From Litorihabitans aurantiacus (GTDB lineage Bacteria; Actinomycetota; Actinomycetes; Actinomycetales; Beutenbergiaceae): DNA of 64,000 nt. Shown one piece after another: positions 60,372 through 64,000 of this stretch. The notes beneath the pieces were generated by a model. The model did not search any database, had not been told where the DNA came from, and saw only the letters and a list, made by a program, of their open reading frames with translations. The position numbers and the translations under genes are program-made. Position 1 is the first letter of the stretch, and each line of letters begins with the position of its first letter. The stretch covers positions 2,170,001 through 2,234,000 of the forward strand of contig NZ_BSUM01000001.1 of NCBI RefSeq assembly GCF_030161595.1. The letters run 5' to 3'.

Positions 60372-61175
60372 TCAGCGCCGGCGCTGCACCATCGTGGCGC
60401 CGGTGATCGCGGCGATCACGCTCTCGTAGGGCGACTCGGCGTCGAACGAGCCGTTGTTGCGGCCGTGCCGCAGCACCTCGACCCGGTCGGCGACGGCGCG
60501 CACGTCCGTGAGGTTGTGGCTGATGAGCACCACCCCGAGCCCGAGGTCGCGCAGGCTCGAGACGTGGTTCAGGACCTCGGCCGTCTGCGCGACCGACAGC
60601 GAGGCCGTCGGCTCGTCCAGCACGATCAGCCGGGGATCCCCCACGAGTGTGCGCGCGATCGCGACGCACTGCCGCTGACCGGCCGAGAGGGTGGACAGCC
60701 GCACCCGCGGCGACGGGATGCGCGAGTTCAGCTGCTGCAGGTAGTCGTGCGCGAGGTGCTCCATGCGCGCCTCGTCCAGCAGCCGTCCCACCCGCAGCTC
60801 CCGGCCGAGGAAGATGTTGGCCGTGACGTCGAGGTTGTCCGCGAGCGCCAGCTCCTGGAACACCGTGGCGACACCGGCCTGGTAGGCCTGCGACGGCGAG
60901 GCGAGCGCGACGTCGACGCCCTCCAGCCGCACGGTCCCGGCGTCGGGCTGGTGGACGCCGGCGACCATCCGCGCGAGCGTCGACTTCCCCGCGGCGTTGT
61001 CCCCGACGAGCGCCACCACCTCGTGCCGGTGGACCACGAGGTCGACGTCGACGAGCGCCTCGACCGCGCCGAACCGCTTCGTGGCGCCGCTGACCTCGAG
61101 GAGCGGCGGCCTCGCCGTCGTCCCGTTCCCGTCCACGCGCCCCGCCACCTGCTCCACCTCGTCCCTGTCGATCAC
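60372..61175 (-). CDS. Sugar ABC transporter ATP-binding protein, single-domain (FrcA type)
   Basis: A 267-residue ATPase with one ABC domain: Walker A GDNAAGKSTLARMVAG, FQELALADNLDVTANIFLGRE, signature LSAGQRQCVAIAR, Walker B LIVLDEPTASLS, H-loop ISHNLTDV. Single-domain ATPases of this kind (FrcA) pair with fructose or related sugar permeases, unlike the double-domain MglA type at 62.6 kb. Its partner permease and binding protein are not in the window next to it. GTG 61175 overlaps the ROK gene stop (GTGA), so the two are translationally coupled. Confidence 0.88.
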   Translation of the reverse strand: MIDRDEVEQVAGRVDGNGTTARPPLLEVSGATKRFGAVEALVDVDLVVHRHEVVALVGDNAAGKSTLARMVAGVHQPDAGTVRLEGVDVALASPSQAYQAGVATVFQELALADNLDVTANIFLGRELRVGRLLDEARMEHLAHDYLQQLNSRIPSPRVRLSTLSAGQRQCVAIARTLVGDPRLIVLDEPTASLSVAQTAEVLNHVSSLRDLGLGVVLISHNLTDVRAVADRVEVLRHGRNNGSFDAESPYESVIAAITGATMVQRRR

Positions 61176-62341
61176 GGTGCCATCACCCCCTGCTGGTCCA
61201 GCGCGTGCGCGACGGCGCCGAGCACCTCGGCCCGCACCCCGAGCTCGCCCACGACCACCGGCACGGGATCCTCGCTCGCCAGCATCACGCGACGCGCCAG
61301 CGCGTCGCGCACGCCGACGGCGAGCAGGTCGCCCGTCGCGGCCAGCTCGCCCCCGAGCACCACCATCTCGGGGTTGGCGGTCATCGCCACCCCGGAGACC
61401 ACGGCCCCGATCGTCGCACCGGCGTCCGCAAGCACCTGCCGGCAGCCCGGGTCGCCGTCGTCCGCGAACCGGATCAGGTCGCGCAGCGCCAGGGGGCCGT
61501 GGCTCACCCGGAGGGTCCCGATGAGGGCGTCGGCGCCGACGACGGTGTTCAGGCAGCCGCGCGACCCGCACTGGCAGATCGGGCCGGTCGGGTCCACCAG
61601 GGTGTGCCCGATCTCACCGGCCGTCCCGCCGTGGCCGCGGTGCAGGACCCCGCCGAGCACGATGCCCGCACCCACGCCGTAGGACGCACGCACGTAGACG
61701 ACGTCGCGCAGTCCCCGCGCGGCGCCGAAGCGCAGCTCCCCCAGCGCGCCGAGGTTCGCGTCGTTGTCGACGGCGACCGGCTTGTCCAGCCGGCGCTGGA
61801 GGACATCCGCCACCTCGACGTCCTCCCAGCCCCGCAGCACCCCGCGCGCCGCGATGCGGTCCGTGCGGGGGTCCACCGGCGCCGGCAGCGCGAGGCCCAC
61901 GCCGACGACCTCCTCCAGCGAGGCGCCCATCTCCTCGAGCAGCTCGCCCGCCAGCAGCGCGGCCCGGTCGAGCGTGGTGTCCGCGCGGTGCTCGTGCGGC
62001 AGCGGCAGCACGGTCTCGGCGAGCACGTCGTAGCCGACGTCGGCGACGACCACCCGGAGCGAGCGCAGGCCCACCTGCAGCCCGACGGCGAGACCGGTGC
62101 GGCGCGCGAGGGTGACGAGCGAGGCGCGGCGTCCGCTGCGGGTCGTCGTGCGCGTCTCCACGCTGCCGGCGGCCAGGAGCTGCTTGACGATCGTGGAGAC
62201 GGTGGCCGGCGACAGTCCGGTCGCCCCCGCCAGCTCGACCTGGGTGATGCCGCCGAACTGGGCGACGGTGCGCAGGATCCGCGCTGCGTTGGCTTCACGC
62301 AGCGACGTCTGCGACCCTGTCGCCGCTCCGCGCCCTGGCAC
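61172..62341 (-). CDS. ROK family transcriptional regulator (XylR/NagC type)
   Basis: A 389-residue repressor-type ROK protein. The winged helix reads NAARILRTVAQFGGITQVEL, then AGATGLSPATVSTIVKQLL. The ROK kinase-like domain has GVGLALPAPVDPRTDRI, VDNDANLGALGELRFG, the GTAGEIGHTLVDP motif and the zinc cluster CQCGSRGCLNTVVG (CxCGxxGC). I choose the GTG at 62341 because TATAGT (62353-62348) lies 6 nt upstream; a longer GTG start at 62368 would put that box inside the gene. It is divergent from the multiple-sugar ATPase gene, which it probably regulates with a sugar as effector. Confidence 0.92.
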   Translation of the reverse strand: MPGRGAATGSQTSLREANAARILRTVAQFGGITQVELAGATGLSPATVSTIVKQLLAAGSVETRTTTRSGRRASLVTLARRTGLAVGLQVGLRSLRVVVADVGYDVLAETVLPLPHEHRADTTLDRAALLAGELLEEMGASLEEVVGVGLALPAPVDPRTDRIAARGVLRGWEDVEVADVLQRRLDKPVAVDNDANLGALGELRFGAARGLRDVVYVRASYGVGAGIVLGGVLHRGHGGTAGEIGHTLVDPTGPICQCGSRGCLNTVVGADALIGTLRVSHGPLALRDLIRFADDGDPGCRQVLADAGATIGAVVSGVAMTANPEMVVLGGELAATGDLLAVGVRDALARRVMLASEDPVPVVVGELGVRAEVLGAVAHALDQQGVMAP

Positions 62342-62631
62342 CCGCGCACTATAGCCCGGCACCTGCACGCCACCGACCCGGCGTCAGCGCCAGAATCTTG
62401 GCTTCACTTCTCGACGCCAACAGACGGAACGAGCAGTCGGCGAGATTCGTTGCCGTTCCGGCACTCCCCGGCCCCTGTCGCCGGGCTGTCGACGGGGGAC
62501 GTCCGCCACGGTGATCACGGAACGGTCACGGTTGAGTTCACGAGTTGACGCCAACGGGTCAGAGTCCTAGCGTGTGCGTCGTCGCCGGAACGACCCGGCG
62601 CGCCCCGCTCGACGACGCGTTGGGAGCATGC
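62342..62631. promoter_or_regulatory. Divergent control region ROK regulator / multiple-sugar transporter
   Basis: The 290-bp gap has no gene. On the minus strand TATAGT (62353-62348) serves the ROK gene. On the plus strand TTGACG (62545-62550), a 17-bp spacer and TAGCGT (62568-62573) form the best -35/-10 promoter of the window. GACGCCAAC occurs at 62413-62421 and again at 62547-62555, overlapping the -35. CGGAACG and CGTTCCG (62425-62431, 62454-62460) make a dyad. These are candidate ROK operators. Confidence 0.65.

Positions 62632-64000
<1,369 letters not shown>

Overview
The window is 64 kb of very GC-rich chromosome from an actinobacterium. GTG starts, four-base stop/start overlaps and -10 boxes such as TAGGGT placed 6-8 nt before the start codon (leaderless transcripts) occur throughout. 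Gene content (SigE/HtrA/TatB locus, DUF3117, a non-canonical LpdA, sdhCDAB, glyA-folD) fits the order Micrococcales, near Cellulomonadaceae, Promicromonosporaceae or Bogoriellaceae; I cannot go further from sequence alone. I see no prophage, transposase, CRISPR array, rRNA or tRNA gene. Most of the window is core chromosome, and several blocks keep an order I recall from Mycobacterium tuberculosis.

Layout. 1-6.3 kb: ferritin-like protein (cut by the edge), DEAD-box RNA helicase, Sua5/YciO/YrdC-type protein, PHP phosphoesterase, Xaa-Pro aminopeptidase and a truncated DUF2332 gene. 6.3-7.4 kb: a perfect 28-bp hairpin and a membrane stress protein with a Gln/Pro/Gly tail. 7.5-21.2 kb: an MgtE_N-CBS-DUF1003 fusion, mrp, tatB, htrA, rseA, sigE, O-methyltransferase, DUF3117, LOG-family protein and dapE, interrupted at 9.4-13.0 kb by an ABC-2 exporter with a two-component system. 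21.2-27.3 kb: ABC-F ATPase, LpdA-like flavoprotein, purine nucleoside phosphorylase and phosphohexomutase. 27.7-37.1 kb: adenosine deaminase, an unknown Q/C-motif protein, thymidine phosphorylase, cytidine deaminase, and a BMP-type nucleoside ABC transporter. Together with the phosphorylase and mutase these form a nucleoside uptake and salvage block. 37.3-46.5 kb: M20 amidohydrolase, mannose-1-phosphate guanylyltransferase, sdhCDAB, YihY-type membrane protein, 2H phosphoesterase and trpS. 46.6-53.5 kb: DeoR regulator with galK, then a lipoprotein and MacAB-like efflux operon. 53.5-60.4 kb: xth, an acidic unknown, a DHFR-like gene between short direct repeats, folD-glyA behind a ZTP riboswitch, a GNAT acetyltransferase and purU. 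60.4-64 kb: sugar ABC ATPase with a ROK regulator, divergent from a multiple-sugar ABC ATPase that runs off the right edge.

Two window-wide observations stand out. First, eight genes (exporter ATPase, mrp, htrA, rseA, the Q/C protein, sdhC, sdhD, glyA) each need exactly one added base to read through. Most of the candidate sites are C or G runs, usually of five, and every repaired length is a whole number of codons. Homopolymer under-calling in the assembly is much the most likely reason. Second, two intergenic regions 29 kb apart (27.4 and 56.4 kb) carry related elements, each with four CGCT-N3-AGCG dyads arranged as two pairs spaced 20-21 bp; I do not recognise this element. The best-supported regulatory RNA is the ZTP riboswitch before glyA, whose promoter -10 box overlaps the stop codon of the upstream acetyltransferase gene.
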